This document shows, in pieces, positions 18,187 to 27,545 of a DNA stretch of 48,004 nt. The position numbers were made by a program, and so were the translations under genes. The stretch comes from Desulfobacteraceae bacterium (GTDB lineage Bacteria > Desulfobacterota > Desulfobacteria > Desulfobacterales > UBA2174), in the NCBI GenBank assembly GCA_028700185.1, contig JAQVTF010000007.1, forward strand, positions 1 to 48,004, read 5' to 3'. The notes below the pieces were generated by a model. That model was given only the letters and a program-made list of their open reading frames with translations. It had not been told where the DNA came from and made no database searches. Positions within the stretch are counted from its first letter, which is position 1. Every line of letters begins with the position of its first letter.

Positions 18187-19140
18187 ATGCGTATCGCGGT
18201 TTTCGGTACCGGCGCCGTCGGCGGATACTTCGGCGGCCGGCTGGCCCAGGCGGGCCACGACGTCACCTTCATCGCCCGGGGAGCGCACCTGGAAGCCATT
18301 CGTCGAAACGGACTTCAGGTGGAGAGCATCGCCGGCGATTTTCACGTGTCACCGGCCAAGGCCACCGACGATCCCTCTGCCGTGGGGGCGGTGGACTTGG
18401 TGCTGGTGGGGGTCAAGGCGCCCCAGGTGCCCGAGGCGGCCCGGGCCATACCACCGATGGTGGGGGCGGAAACGGTGGTGTTGCCCCTGCAAAACGGTGT
18501 GGAAGCGGCCGACCAGCTCGTCGATGTCCTGGGCCGGGGGCCGGTGGTGGGCGGGCTTTGCAAGCTGATCGCCATGACCGGCGCGCCGGGTCGGATTTAC
18601 CATCTCGGGATGCCGCCCCAGATCGTCTTCGGCGAACTGGACAACCGTTCCAGCGGTCGGATTTCCCGGCTCAAATCGTTGTTCGACCAATGTCAGGGGG
18701 TGGAAGCCCATCTGGCCGAAGATATTCACGCGGCCCTCTGGGGAAAGTTTCTGTTTATCGCCGCCTTCAGCGGCGTGGGAGCGGTGACCCGGGTGACGGC
18801 GGGCGTGATGCGCTCGATTCCCGAAACCCGCCAACTGATTGAGGCGGCGATGGTGGAGGTCCGGGAACTGGCCTTGGCCCGTGGCGTGCGCATGGCCGAC
18901 GACGTGGTGGTACGCGCCATGGCCGCCATCGACGCGCTGCCCCCCGAGGGAACCGCTTCGATGCAGCGGGACATCATGTCGGGGCGCCCCAGCGAGTTGT
19001 CGGCCCAGAACGGCGCCGTCGTCCGCCTGGCCTCGGAAGTGGGGGTCACCGTACCGGTGAACGATTTTCTCTACCGAACCCTGGTGGCCCAAGAGAAGTT
19101 GGCCCGTGGGGAAATCGACCCTCTGGCGCCCGAGGCTTGA
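18187..19140 (+). CDS. panE: 2-dehydropantoate 2-reductase
   Basis: This 317-aa NADPH-dependent ketopantoate reductase works in the pantothenate/CoA pathway. The N-terminal dinucleotide motif GTGAVGGYFGG is at residues 7-17. The central KAPQVPEA and QNGVEA strands and the C-terminal helical domain with a serine/aspartate-rich SMQRDIMSGRPSE substrate region are canonical. The ATG at 18187 follows GGGAAG. Family members with related 2-oxo acid substrates exist, so the exact substrate is inferred. Confidence 0.9.
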   Translation: MRIAVFGTGAVGGYFGGRLAQAGHDVTFIARGAHLEAIRRNGLQVESIAGDFHVSPAKATDDPSAVGAVDLVLVGVKAPQVPEAARAIPPMVGAETVVLPLQNGVEAADQLVDVLGRGPVVGGLCKLIAMTGAPGRIYHLGMPPQIVFGELDNRSSGRISRLKSLFDQCQGVEAHLAEDIHAALWGKFLFIAAFSGVGAVTRVTAGVMRSIPETRQLIEAAMVEVRELALARGVRMADDVVVRAMAAIDALPPEGTASMQRDIMSGRPSELSAQNGAVVRLASEVGVTVPVNDFLYRTLVAQEKLARGEIDPLAPEA

Positions 19141-19248
19141 GACTTTGGCGGAGATTGGATTCTCAATTTCCCAGTTGGGCTGGACACAGCGGCAAGTCGT
19201 TTAAGTCAAATGCGTGCCATTTGTTCGAGTTGATAGGACGGAGAAGCC

Positions 19249-19941
19249 ATGGGCCATTCGGAGGCATTCCAGCGGCTGATCATCCGGTTGGGAGCCCTGA
19301 TCTTCAGGTTGTGGTTTGCCACCTGCCGGATCAAGATCGTGGGACGGGACATCCATCGGCGCTACATTCTTGAGCCGGCATCCATCGTAGGGGCCACCTG
19401 GCATCGCAACGCCATTTTCCTCGTCTGGTTTTTCCGGCGCCAACACCCGCTGATCATGTTCAGCCGCAGCCGGGACGGGGAATTGCTGGCCGGTTTCGCC
19501 GCCAAACTGGGCGTGATCCCGGTGCGCGGCTCGTCGAGCCGGGGAGGGCGCGAGGCGTTGGCGCAAATGCGGGAGCGTCTCCTGGCGCCACCGCCGGCCA
19601 AGGCCGCCACGGTGATGGACGGCCCCCAGGGGCCCCCGTTTGTCGCCAAGAAAGGAATGATCGTGCTGGCCATGCAGACCGGCCGTCCCCTGGTGCCCAT
19701 CATGATGAGCGCCCACCCGGCGATCACCTTGCGCAAGGCCTGGGACAAGACGCTGATTCCCTTGCCCTTCAGCCGGGTGACGGTGGTTTACGAAAAACCG
19801 TGGCGCATTCCCCCGGATTTGAACGAAGAGGGGATGGAACACCTGCGCCGGGAGGTGGAAGAAACGCTCAATCGGATGATGCGCGCCGCCGACGCCGACA
19901 CCGGCTACCGGGCGCCCACGGCTCGAGCCTTTAGATCCTGA
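19249..19941 (+). CDS. DUF374 lysophospholipid acyltransferase-like protein
   Basis: This 230-aa protein is of the DUF374 branch of the lysophospholipid acyltransferase superfamily. It probably transfers an acyl group to a lipid A precursor or a glycerolipid at the inner membrane. The HR pair in ATWHRNAIF, the RSRDGELLA segment, PVRGSSSRGG and the MDGPQGPP motif are as expected. A hydrophobic N-terminal segment suggests membrane association. It is followed by an aldo/keto reductase gene after 47 bases. Confidence 0.87.
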   Translation: MGHSEAFQRLIIRLGALIFRLWFATCRIKIVGRDIHRRYILEPASIVGATWHRNAIFLVWFFRRQHPLIMFSRSRDGELLAGFAAKLGVIPVRGSSSRGGREALAQMRERLLAPPPAKAATVMDGPQGPPFVAKKGMIVLAMQTGRPLVPIMMSAHPAITLRKAWDKTLIPLPFSRVTVVYEKPWRIPPDLNEEGMEHLRREVEETLNRMMRAADADTGYRAPTARAFRS

Positions 19942-19988
19942 AGAACCGTCAAGGCATGCACATTCAAACCTTGCGAAGGAGATCAACG

Positions 19989-20948
19989 ATGCAGACCGTT
20001 TCCCTGGGAAAGACCGACATCCAGCTGTCGGCCATCGTGATGGGCACCTGGCAAGCCGGCCGGAGCATGTGGGCCGACATCGATGACGCCCAGACCCGGC
20101 AGGCGGTGCAAGACGCCTTCGAGGCCGGCATCACCACCTTCGATACGGCCACCGTTTACGGCAACGGCCACTCGGAGCGGATCGTGGGCGGGGCCCTGGC
20201 CCATTGCCGGTCGGAGGTGGTCATCGCCACCAAGGTGTTTTCCAACCGGCTGCGTCGGGATCAGGTGATGGCGGCTTGCGAGCAGTCCCTGCGCGATCTG
20301 GGCACCGACTACATCGACCTGTACCAGATCCACTGGCCGCCGGGCAGTTTCGGCGCCGAGACCGTTCCCCTGTCCGAACCCCTGGAGGCGATGGAGCGGT
20401 TGCAAGCCCAGGGAAAGATTCGGGCCATCGGCGTTTCCAACTTCTCCCGCAACCAGTTGGCCGAGGCCCACCGGATTTGTCCCATCTCGAGCCTCCAGCC
20501 GCCGTACTCGCTCTTCTGGCGCCATCACGAGGCCGAGACCATGGATTTTTGCCGTGAAAACAACATCACGGTGCTGGCCTATTCGCCCATGGCCCAGGGG
20601 TTGCTCACCGGCAAGTTCGGCCCGGAGCATCGGTTTGCCCCCGGGGATCACCGGGCCAAGAACCGCCTTTTCCAGGCGCCGCTCTACGACCGGGTGCAAG
20701 AAGCCCTGGCCCGGTTGCGGCCCGTGGCCGAACGTCTGGCTGTCAGTCCGGGACAGTTGGCCCTGGCCTGGGTCGTCGCCCATAAAAATACCTGCGCCAT
20801 CGCCGGGGCCCGCAACCCGGAGCAGGTGCGCCAGAACGCCGGCGCCGGCGACCTGGTGCTCGACGAGGCCGTCATGGCCGAACTGGACCGCATCGGGCGC
20901 GTCGTCACCGATCACCTGGATGACGATCCCGTGCCGTGGCATTTTTGA
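19989..20948 (+). CDS. Aldo/keto reductase
   Basis: This 319-aa NADPH-dependent oxidoreductase of the aldo/keto reductase superfamily has a TIM-barrel fold. The catalytic residues are visible: Asp and Tyr in TFDTATVYGNG, Lys in VIATKVF and His in YQIHWPPG. The ALAWVVA and AGARNPEQV cofactor region is typical of the general-stress/YghZ-like subgroup. The ATG at 19989 follows AAGGAG. The substrate cannot be deduced. It converges on the patatin gene with a 16-base gap. Confidence 0.92.
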   Translation: MQTVSLGKTDIQLSAIVMGTWQAGRSMWADIDDAQTRQAVQDAFEAGITTFDTATVYGNGHSERIVGGALAHCRSEVVIATKVFSNRLRRDQVMAACEQSLRDLGTDYIDLYQIHWPPGSFGAETVPLSEPLEAMERLQAQGKIRAIGVSNFSRNQLAEAHRICPISSLQPPYSLFWRHHEAETMDFCRENNITVLAYSPMAQGLLTGKFGPEHRFAPGDHRAKNRLFQAPLYDRVQEALARLRPVAERLAVSPGQLALAWVVAHKNTCAIAGARNPEQVRQNAGAGDLVLDEAVMAELDRIGRVVTDHLDDDPVPWHF

Positions 20949-20964
20949 GGATCCGCCTGGACTT

Positions 20965-21891
20965 TTATTCAGGGCGGGGCAGGGCCAGTTTTTCCAGGCC
21001 ATTGCGGTGGCCCAGGGCGTCTTCGGCCAGGCGCCGGCCGAGGGCGATCATCTCCTCGGCCCGGAAGAAATCGAGCATGCCGCATGCGTTGCGCGGAACC
21101 TCCACCACCACGTCCGGGGCGTAGGCCGCCAGTTTGAGCTTGGCCACGGTGCTTTGCATCGTGTCGAAGGAACGGTTGAGGATGTCGAAGAGCCCCAGCT
21201 CCTCTTCCCGCGCTTGTTCGGTGGGGGCCTCGTTTTTGTAGAGACCGTCGATGAAGCGCCGGATCCGTCGCTGGTAGGTGGCGAGGCGGTCCTGGGACGG
21301 CGGCTCGGGCTCGGCCGGGGCTTCCATTTCCGCCGATGCCCTGCCGATGAGGTTCACCGCGACGGTGAGGTCGGTGACATCCTTCAAGGTCGGCGCGATG
21401 GGCACCGGGTTGACCAGTCCGCCATCCACCAAGCGGCGGTTCAGGTAGGTGTGGGGGGTGAAGAAGGTCGGGATGGCGATGGAGGCTCGGATGGCATCGA
21501 AGAGATTGCCCTGGTTGATCCAGATCTCCTTGCCGCTGTCCAGGTCCGTGGCCACCGCCGTGTAGGAGACCGGAAGACTTTCGATGTCCCGGTCGCCCAC
21601 CAGTTCCCGCAGTAGCTCGATGATGCGCTCCCCCTTGAAGAGGCCGGACCAGGAAAAAGAGAAATCCAACAGCTTGAACACATCGAAGCGGGTCAGGGCC
21701 TGAACCCAGTCGGCGTAGTCGGTGAGTCGGCCGGCGGCCCAGATCCCGCCCACCAGAGCGCCCATGGAGGCGCCGGCCACGGATCGGATGCGGTAGCCGT
21801 TTTCTTCCAGGTAGTGGATGACGCCGATATGGGCCAGCCCCCGGGCACCGCCGCTGCCCAGAACCAATGAAACGGTTTCGGACGAAGGCAT
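20965..21891 (-). CDS. Patatin-like phospholipase
   Basis: This 308-aa protein is of the bacterial patatin (RssA/YchK-like) family, a Ser-Asp dyad acyl hydrolase. The oxyanion-hole motif GSGGARG (about residues 13-19), the nucleophile elbow G-A-S-M-G and the catalytic aspartate in VDGGLVNP are intact. No signal peptide is present, so a cytoplasmic or membrane-face location is expected. It lies downstream of the MacAB-like operon on the same strand after a 110-base gap. Confidence 0.92.
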   Translation of the reverse strand: MPSSETVSLVLGSGGARGLAHIGVIHYLEENGYRIRSVAGASMGALVGGIWAAGRLTDYADWVQALTRFDVFKLLDFSFSWSGLFKGERIIELLRELVGDRDIESLPVSYTAVATDLDSGKEIWINQGNLFDAIRASIAIPTFFTPHTYLNRRLVDGGLVNPVPIAPTLKDVTDLTVAVNLIGRASAEMEAPAEPEPPSQDRLATYQRRIRRFIDGLYKNEAPTEQAREEELGLFDILNRSFDTMQSTVAKLKLAAYAPDVVVEVPRNACGMLDFFRAEEMIALGRRLAEDALGHRNGLEKLALPRPE

Positions 21892-22001
21892 CCCTCAATC
21901 CCCCTCTCGCTTGTCAGGGTCGAATATTGACGGCCACCTTACCTCCGGAGAGGGTCATCGTCAATGGCGCCCATGATCCACCTCGGCCACGGAGCCCGCC
22001 G

Positions 22002-23213
22002 CTATTCATGGCGCAGGGCCTCGATGGGATCCAGACGGGCCGCCTTGCGGGCGGGAAAATAGCCGAAAACGATGCCCACGGCGGCGGAAAAAACCACTGC
22101 CAAACAGACGATGCCCGGGTTGAACACGAAGGGGACGCCCATGAGTCGAGCGCCCACGGCGGCGGCGGTCAGGCCGAGGAGAATGCCGCAGATACCGCCA
22201 AAACCGGCCAGCGCCACCGATTCCACCAGAAACTGGCGCATCACGTCGCGTTCCATGGCGCCGATGGCCATGCGGGTACCGATCTCGCGGGTCCGTTCGG
22301 TGACGGAGACCAGCATGATGTTCATGATTCCGATGCCGCCCACCAGGAGGCTGACGGCGGCCACCGCCCCCAGCAGGGTGGTGAGCACCCGGGTGGTGGA
22401 GGTCACGGTGGAAACGATTTCCTGCATGTCGCGGACGAAAAAGTCGTCCTCGGCACCGGGAGCGATGCGGCGGCGCTCGCGCATCAGGCGTTCCATTTCG
22501 ATTTTGACGCGGTCGGTGGCCGCCCCGTCGCGGGCCGAGACGTAGATGACCTGGACATCGGTGTTGCCGGCGATGCGACGCTGGAAGGTGCGCAGGGGCA
22601 CCAGGACCAGATCGTCCTGGTCCGTGCCGAAACTGGTCTGCCCCTTGGCGGCGAGCACCCCGATGACCTTGAAGCTGATGCGGTCGAGGCGCACCGTCTC
22701 GCCGACGGGATCCAGACCCCCGAACAGGGCCTCGCGCACCGTGGCGCCGATGACGCACACCGCCTTGCCGCTGCGCAGCTCGCCGGGGTTGAAGATTCTG
22801 CCGGTGGACAGGTCCCAGTCCCGCACCAGCACAAACCCGTCGGTGGTTCCGGTGACGGTGGAGGATCGGTTCTCGTTGCCCCGAATCACCTGCATCGACC
22901 GGCTGGCGGTGGGCGCGACGGCTTCCAGGTTGGCAATTTCCCGGGCCAGGGCTTCGGCGTCGGTTACTTCAAAAGGCTCGGCGCTGGCGCGGGCCCCGCC
23001 GGGGCCGTGAAATCCCTGCCCCGGCCGTAACTGGAGCATGTTGCTGCCCAGCTTGCCGATATCCTCGGTGACCTTGGCGGTGGCCCCGCCGCCCAGGGTC
23101 ACCATGGTAATCACCGCCGCCACCCCGATGACGATGCCCAGCACCGTCAGGCTCGAGCGCAGGGCGTTGCGTCGGATGGCTCTCAGGGCCAGCATGAAGG
23201 TTTCCCACCACAT
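22002..23213 (-). CDS. MacB-type ABC transporter permease
   Basis: This permease of about 403 aa is of the MacB/FtsX mechanotransmission class. One helix follows the N-terminal MWWETFMLALRAIRR, then come a periplasmic domain of about 200 residues and three C-terminal helices. It would drive efflux of a peptide, antibiotic or lipid through a TolC-type channel together with the adjacent ATPase and adaptor. The ATG at 23213 is preceded by GAGG. A GTG at 23225, overlapping the ATPase stop, is the alternative start and adds four residues. ATPase and permease are separate proteins here, unlike E. coli MacB. Confidence 0.92.
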   Translation of the reverse strand: MWWETFMLALRAIRRNALRSSLTVLGIVIGVAAVITMVTLGGGATAKVTEDIGKLGSNMLQLRPGQGFHGPGGARASAEPFEVTDAEALAREIANLEAVAPTASRSMQVIRGNENRSSTVTGTTDGFVLVRDWDLSTGRIFNPGELRSGKAVCVIGATVREALFGGLDPVGETVRLDRISFKVIGVLAAKGQTSFGTDQDDLVLVPLRTFQRRIAGNTDVQVIYVSARDGAATDRVKIEMERLMRERRRIAPGAEDDFFVRDMQEIVSTVTSTTRVLTTLLGAVAAVSLLVGGIGIMNIMLVSVTERTREIGTRMAIGAMERDVMRQFLVESVALAGFGGICGILLGLTAAAVGARLMGVPFVFNPGIVCLAVVFSAAVGIVFGYFPARKAARLDPIEALRHE

Positions 23214-23221
23214 TCCAGACC

Positions 23222-23926
23222 TCACTCGGTTCGAATCGCTTCGATGGCGCCGTCCTTGAAATGAATCTGGCGGCCGGCGAAGGCCGCCATGTCCGGTTCA
23301 TGGGTCACCATGACGATGGTCAACCCTTGCCGTTGGTTGAAATCGGTCAGCAGCCGCATCACCTCGAGGCTGCGCTCGGAATCCAGGTTGCCGGTGGGCT
23401 CATCGGCCAGCAGCACCTCGGGGGTGGTGACGATGGCCCTGGCCATGGCCACCCGTTGCTGCTGGCCGCCGGAAAGCTCCCCCGGTGTGTGGTGCTCCCA
23501 TCCGGCGAGCCCCACCGCGGCCATGGCCGCCGCGGCCTGGCGGCGACGCTGGCGGAGGGGCACCCCGCGGTAGATCAGGGGCAACTCGACGTTTTCCAGG
23601 GCCGAGGTGCGGTTGAGCAGGTTGAAGCCCTGAAAGACGAATCCCAGGCAACGGCGCCGCAGGATGGCGCGCTGGTCCCGGGAGAGATTTCCCACATCGA
23701 TGCCGTTGAACCGGTAGCTGCCTCGGGTGGGGGTGTCCAGGCAGCCGATGATGTTCATGCAGGTGGATTTGCCCGAGCCGCTGGGGCCCATCACCGCCAC
23801 GAATTCGCCTTTGGCCACGGTGAGATCCACCCCTTTGAGGGCGTGCATGGCCGCCTGGCCGGTGCCGTAGATCTTGCTGACGCCGGTGAGCTGAATCAAC
23901 GCTTCCGGTGGGTGGGCCGGATTCAT
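23222..23926 (-). CDS. MacB-type ABC transporter ATPase
   Basis: This 234-aa ATP-binding protein is of the LolD/MacB family. It has Walker A GPSGSGKST, the signature LSGGQQQRVAMA and Walker B VLLADEPTGNLDS. It powers the adjacent permease. The ATG at 23926 overlaps the adaptor stop in an ATGA, which settles the start; the frame runs 24 codons further upstream without family similarity. The gene order adaptor, ATPase, permease is the standard tripartite efflux arrangement, lacking only the outer-membrane channel. Confidence 0.94.
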   Translation of the reverse strand: MNPAHPPEALIQLTGVSKIYGTGQAAMHALKGVDLTVAKGEFVAVMGPSGSGKSTCMNIIGCLDTPTRGSYRFNGIDVGNLSRDQRAILRRRCLGFVFQGFNLLNRTSALENVELPLIYRGVPLRQRRRQAAAAMAAVGLAGWEHHTPGELSGGQQQRVAMARAIVTTPEVLLADEPTGNLDSERSLEVMRLLTDFNQRQGLTIVMVTHEPDMAAFAGRQIHFKDGAIEAIRTE

Positions 23927-25191
23927 CGAGACGCCTCCATGGTCCCCACGATCACCTCGGCGCCCGGTGTCAGCTCGGCGGCGCGGACCTCGGTCCACTG
24001 GCCGTCGCTTTGACCGAGGGTGACCGCCACCGGCACCGGCTGGCCGTCTTGGAGCCGCCAGATTTTCGGCCCGGCCGGGGCACCGGCGTTGTCCGTGGGG
24101 CCGCCCCGGCGAGGCGGCCCGGGCATCAGCCGGCCCATGAATCCCGATGGACCGGTGGCCGCTTGAGCCGGTGGAACGAAACGCAGGGCCGCGTTAGGCA
24201 CCAGCAGCGCGTCCCGGACTTCCTGGACGGTGATTTCGGCGGTGGCCGTCATTCCCGGCCGCAGCGTCAGGTCCGCGTTGGACACCGTGAGAACGGTTTC
24301 GTAGGTCACCACCCCGCTGGTGGTTTCGGCCCCGTAGCGGACCTGCCGGATCACGGCGGGAAAACTGCGCTCCGCGTAGGCGTCCACGGTGAACACCGCC
24401 GGTTGTCCCTCCCTCACCAGGCCCACGTCGGCTTCGTCCACATCCACATGCAGTTCCATCAGGGCCAGGTCTTCGGCCAATGTGAAAAGCACCGGGGCCT
24501 GGAACGAGGCGGCCACCGTCTGCCCCGGATCCACGCTCCGGGTGAGTACCACGCCATTGATGGGGGAGTAGATCACGCTTTTTTCGAGGTTGGTGCGATC
24601 GACGTTGAGGGTGGCGATGGCCTCGGCGATGCGGGCCTGGGCCGAGTCCTCGGCCGCCAGGGCACGGTCCAAGGTTGCCTTGGCGGTTTCGAGGTCCTGG
24701 TCGGAGGGGACCCGGTTGTCGGTGCTGCGGCGCAGGTGCCGCATCCGTTCATAGTTGGCGCGCGCTTCGGTGGCGGTGGCCTTGGCCTCCCTCAGGCTGG
24801 CCCGGGCCGAGACCAGCGCCGCTTCGCTTTTGGCCACGGCGGCCTTGAGCTTGGTATCGTCCAGGCGGGCGAGTTCCTGGCCGATGCGGACCTGGTCGTT
24901 GAAATCCACCGTTACGCTTTGAATGATCCCCGAGAGTTCGCTGCCCACATCCACCTGGTTGGTCGGCTCCAGGGTACCGGTGGCGCCGACGGTGACGGTC
25001 AAATCTCCCTGACGTACCTTTCGGGTCTCGAATCGAGGTTTGGCGTTTTCCGCTTGCCGGCCTGTGGCGAACCACAGAAAGATGGCCATGGCCGCCAGCA
25101 CCAGGATGCCCAGGGTCAGGTAGATGCGACGCCGACGGTTCGGCGCCGCGGATTCCAGTTCTTGATGAAGGTCCATGCCGATGCTTTCCAT
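23923..25191 (-). CDS. MacA/HlyD-type efflux adaptor
   Basis: This 422-aa periplasmic adaptor protein of the membrane fusion family has an N-terminal transmembrane helix (about residues 27-47). A lipoyl/barrel-sandwich half with GTLEPTNQVDVGSELSG follows, then a long alpha-hairpin coiled coil (about 110-185) and the returning barrel domains. It links the inner-membrane ABC pump to an outer-membrane channel. A second in-frame ATG at 25176 is an alternative start. It begins the three-gene efflux operon and is divergent from the ECF sigma gene. Confidence 0.92.
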   Translation of the reverse strand: MESIGMDLHQELESAAPNRRRRIYLTLGILVLAAMAIFLWFATGRQAENAKPRFETRKVRQGDLTVTVGATGTLEPTNQVDVGSELSGIIQSVTVDFNDQVRIGQELARLDDTKLKAAVAKSEAALVSARASLREAKATATEARANYERMRHLRRSTDNRVPSDQDLETAKATLDRALAAEDSAQARIAEAIATLNVDRTNLEKSVIYSPINGVVLTRSVDPGQTVAASFQAPVLFTLAEDLALMELHVDVDEADVGLVREGQPAVFTVDAYAERSFPAVIRQVRYGAETTSGVVTYETVLTVSNADLTLRPGMTATAEITVQEVRDALLVPNAALRFVPPAQAATGPSGFMGRLMPGPPRRGGPTDNAGAPAGPKIWRLQDGQPVPVAVTLGQSDGQWTEVRAAELTPGAEVIVGTMEASR

Positions 25192-25489
25192 TGCGGTTTT
25201 CCGGATGATGGACGATCTGGAAATTGTTCCGGAGGTTGATGCGCCATCGTTGCTCTTGGTGATGAACTGAGATTCCAGTCGCCCGGCATCGCGTTCTGGT
25301 TACAAACGGGAAGACCGGGTAGGGTGTAACCGCGGGATCACCACCGACGACACCAATCATTAACGGCATCCGCCAGTGGTTGTTTCCAAAACGAACGCCA
25401 TGGTATGGTGAATCGTAGGTCGATGGACCACCATAATTCATCGGACTGCCGGCCGCAACCGGGGCCGCAGGGCGGGGACCGTAGGGCGG
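25192..25489. other. Divergent intergenic region between efflux operon and ECF sigma operon
   Basis: This 298-base gap separates the MacA-like gene (minus) from the sigma factor gene (plus) and must hold both promoters. I found no convincing sigma-70 promoter and no GGAAC...GTC-type ECF promoter with acceptable spacing. A 7-base stem (TATGGTG/CACCATA, arms at 25404-25410 and 25429-25435) is the only structure I noticed. No gene is supported. Confidence 0.4.
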
Positions 25490-26068
25490 ATGACGGATGT
25501 AACGGCCGACAGAAGGGATGCCGACAGGGTCTTGGCGGGGGATGTCAATGCTTTCGCCAACCTGTTGAGACGTTATCAAGCCCAGGTCATCGGCATCGTT
25601 CGGCGCCACGTGCCGCCGGACCGGGTGGAGGAGATTGCCCAGGATGTCTTCGTCAGAGCGTACCGTTCCCTGGGAAATTTTCGTGAAGGGGACCGATTCC
25701 GCCAGTGGCTTTCGGCCATTGCCGTGCGCACCTGTTACGATTACTGGCGGCGCCGCTACCGCCGACGGGAGGTGGCGGTCAGCCAACTCTCCGAGGCCCA
25801 TCGTGCCTGGCTTGAACGGGTGGGGGCGGCCGATGCCGAGCAGGCGTGGCAGGCCCTGGGCAACCGGGCCGAGGCGCGCCAGGTGCTCGACTGGGCCCTG
25901 GCCCAGCTTTCGGCGGAGGATCGCATGGTCATCGAGTTGGTTCACCTGGAGGAACAATCCGTGCAGGAAGCGGCCCGGCTGCTTGGCTGGTCGGTCGCCA
26001 ATGTCAAGGTCAGGGCTTTTCGGGCACGGCGAAAGATGCACAAAATGATCAAAGAGAGGTTGTCATGA
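25490..26068 (+). CDS. ECF-type RNA polymerase sigma factor
   Basis: This 192-aa sigma-70-family regulator contains only regions 2 and 4. Region 2 includes EIAQDVFVRAYRSLGNFR, and region 4 is a helix-turn-helix with SVQEAARLLGWSVANVKVR. It would direct transcription of a specific regulon, often envelope stress. The stop overlaps the start of a 103-aa membrane protein in an ATGA, a position often occupied by an anti-sigma factor. A Spy-like protein, an OmpA lipoprotein and an SH3 protein follow, suggesting control of the envelope. Confidence 0.92.
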   Translation: MTDVTADRRDADRVLAGDVNAFANLLRRYQAQVIGIVRRHVPPDRVEEIAQDVFVRAYRSLGNFREGDRFRQWLSAIAVRTCYDYWRRRYRRREVAVSQLSEAHRAWLERVGAADAEQAWQALGNRAEARQVLDWALAQLSAEDRMVIELVHLEEQSVQEAARLLGWSVANVKVRAFRARRKMHKMIKERLS

Positions 26069-26376
26069 AATCCCGGGGAATGTTGGTGCATCGACTGGTT
26101 CAGGTACTGCGCCACGCGCACGCGGCGAGACCGTTGCCGCCGCTGGACAGCCGCTGGCCCGACGCGGTGATGCGTCGAATTCGAAGCCTTCCCGAACCTG
26201 CCGTCGCCGGTGGCGGGTGGCCGTTTGACCTCCTGGTCTGGCGCCTGGCGCCGGCCACCGGTGCCCTGGCGCTGTTGACATTGGCCGTTTTGCTGCAATT
26301 TTCGCTGATATCGGATGCTGAATTGTTTCGGCTCTGGTACAATGAGAGCCAACTGCTCAGCGTGGCGGGCTTTTGA
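26065..26376 (+). CDS. Small membrane protein, candidate anti-sigma factor
   Basis: This 103-aa protein is translation-coupled to the sigma gene by an ATGA overlap. It has a basic N-terminal half, one hydrophobic helix (about residues 66-86) and a short tail predicted to be periplasmic. I recognise no zinc-finger (HxxxCxxC) anti-sigma motif. Position and topology suggest a membrane-bound anti-sigma factor or sigma-associated sensor, but this is inference from context. Confidence 0.65.
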   Translation: MKSRGMLVHRLVQVLRHAHAARPLPPLDSRWPDAVMRRIRSLPEPAVAGGGWPFDLLVWRLAPATGALALLTLAVLLQFSLISDAELFRLWYNESQLLSVAGF

Positions 26377-26392
26377 TTCTCGATCGGGGAAG

Positions 26393-26827
26393 ATGATGAA
26401 TCGCTGGAAGACCGTTGCCGGGGTGGTGCTGATTTTCTTGCTGGGCGGATTGATGGGGAGCCTGACCACCGGTTGGGTCCTCAAGCACCGTCACCCCTTG
26501 TTTCGCAAGGATCCCGAGAGCCGGGTGGCCTTCATCATGAAGCGTCTCTCGGATCGCCTCGAATTGACCGAGGCTCAAAAACCGGCGGTGGAAGTGGTGG
26601 TCCGAGGCATCGACGAGCGGATGCGGGGGCATTTTCTCAAGCAGCGCCTCGAGATGCGCCGCTTGCTCGACCAAGAAACCGAGGCCATCAAGCCGTTGTT
26701 GACCCCGGCCCAGCGGGAAGAATTCGAGCGGTATCGGCAGGAACTGGAGGCGCGGCGGCGAGACCGGGATGGCCCGTCGGCGTCGCCAAGGACGTTCACA
26801 CATCAGAGCAAGGAGACCCAACAATGA
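26393..26827 (+). CDS. Spy/CpxP-like periplasmic protein
   Basis: This 144-aa protein has an N-terminal helix (about residues 6-26) serving as anchor or uncleaved signal. A charged alpha-helical domain follows with two LTxxQ-like motifs (LELTEAQK and PLLTPAQRE), the hallmark of Spy/CpxP-type periplasmic chaperone and metal-sensor proteins. A role in envelope stress fits its position in the sigma operon. The ATG at 26393 (or 26396) follows GGGGAAG. The stop overlaps the next gene start in an ATGA. Confidence 0.75.
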   Translation: MMNRWKTVAGVVLIFLLGGLMGSLTTGWVLKHRHPLFRKDPESRVAFIMKRLSDRLELTEAQKPAVEVVVRGIDERMRGHFLKQRLEMRRLLDQETEAIKPLLTPAQREEFERYRQELEARRRDRDGPSASPRTFTHQSKETQQ

Positions 26828-27510
26828 ACAGAAATTTGATTAAAAGCCTTCTGATCGGTTGTCTTGCGGTAAGCTTGGTGGCCTGCGCCACCGCCACCCC
26901 GGAACAGAAGGGGACCGGTGTGGGCGCCGGTGCCGGCGCGGCGGTGGGCGCCATTTTGGGGCAGGCCATCGGACGGGATACCGAGTCCACGCTGATCGGT
27001 GCCGGCATCGGCGCGGCGGTGGGGGCTCTGGCCGGCAACCGCATCGCCGCCTACATGGACCGCCAGGAGCAAGACCTGCGGGCCGCCCTGGCGGAGAGCG
27101 ATGCCGTCAACGTTCAGCGTCATCAGGAAGCCGACACCCGCAACGAGCAGGCCCGGATCGACGTGCTGACGGCGACCTTCAAGGCCGAAACGATGTTTGA
27201 TTTCGACTCGTCCGCACTCAAGCCCGGGGCCTACGATGAGTTGGAACGGGTGGCCGATGTGCTCAGACGCTATCCGGCCACCACCATTGTGGTGGAGGGA
27301 CACACCGACAGTCGCGGGAAGGAAGCCTACAACCAGACCCTTTCCGAGCGCCGGGCCGAGGCGGTGCGCACCGCCTTGGTGGGCATGGGCGTGGCGTCGG
27401 AACGCATCGATGCGATCGGTTACGGCGAGTCGCGGCCGATTTCAAGCAGCGACGCCATGAACCGGCGGGTGACCATCACCATCCGGCCCCAGCCGGAGGC
27501 GTTCGGCTGA
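26824..27510 (+). CDS. OmpA-family peptidoglycan-associated lipoprotein with glycine zipper
   Basis: This 228-aa lipoprotein has a signal peptide ending in VAC, with Cys21 lipidated. A glycine-zipper segment with two G-rich repeats spans about residues 30-75. A C-terminal OmpA-like peptidoglycan-binding domain has FDFDSSALKP, EGHTDSRG and NQTLSERRAEAV. It resembles YiaD-type proteins that tie the outer membrane to peptidoglycan. The ATG at 26824 overlaps the Spy-like gene stop and follows AAGGAG. It is the fourth gene of the sigma-factor operon. Confidence 0.92.
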   Translation: MNRNLIKSLLIGCLAVSLVACATATPEQKGTGVGAGAGAAVGAILGQAIGRDTESTLIGAGIGAAVGALAGNRIAAYMDRQEQDLRAALAESDAVNVQRHQEADTRNEQARIDVLTATFKAETMFDFDSSALKPGAYDELERVADVLRRYPATTIVVEGHTDSRGKEAYNQTLSERRAEAVRTALVGMGVASERIDAIGYGESRPISSSDAMNRRVTITIRPQPEAFG

Positions 27511-27545
27511 AGATTCCGGTGGCCGGCGGGCCAAGGAGGTGTGCC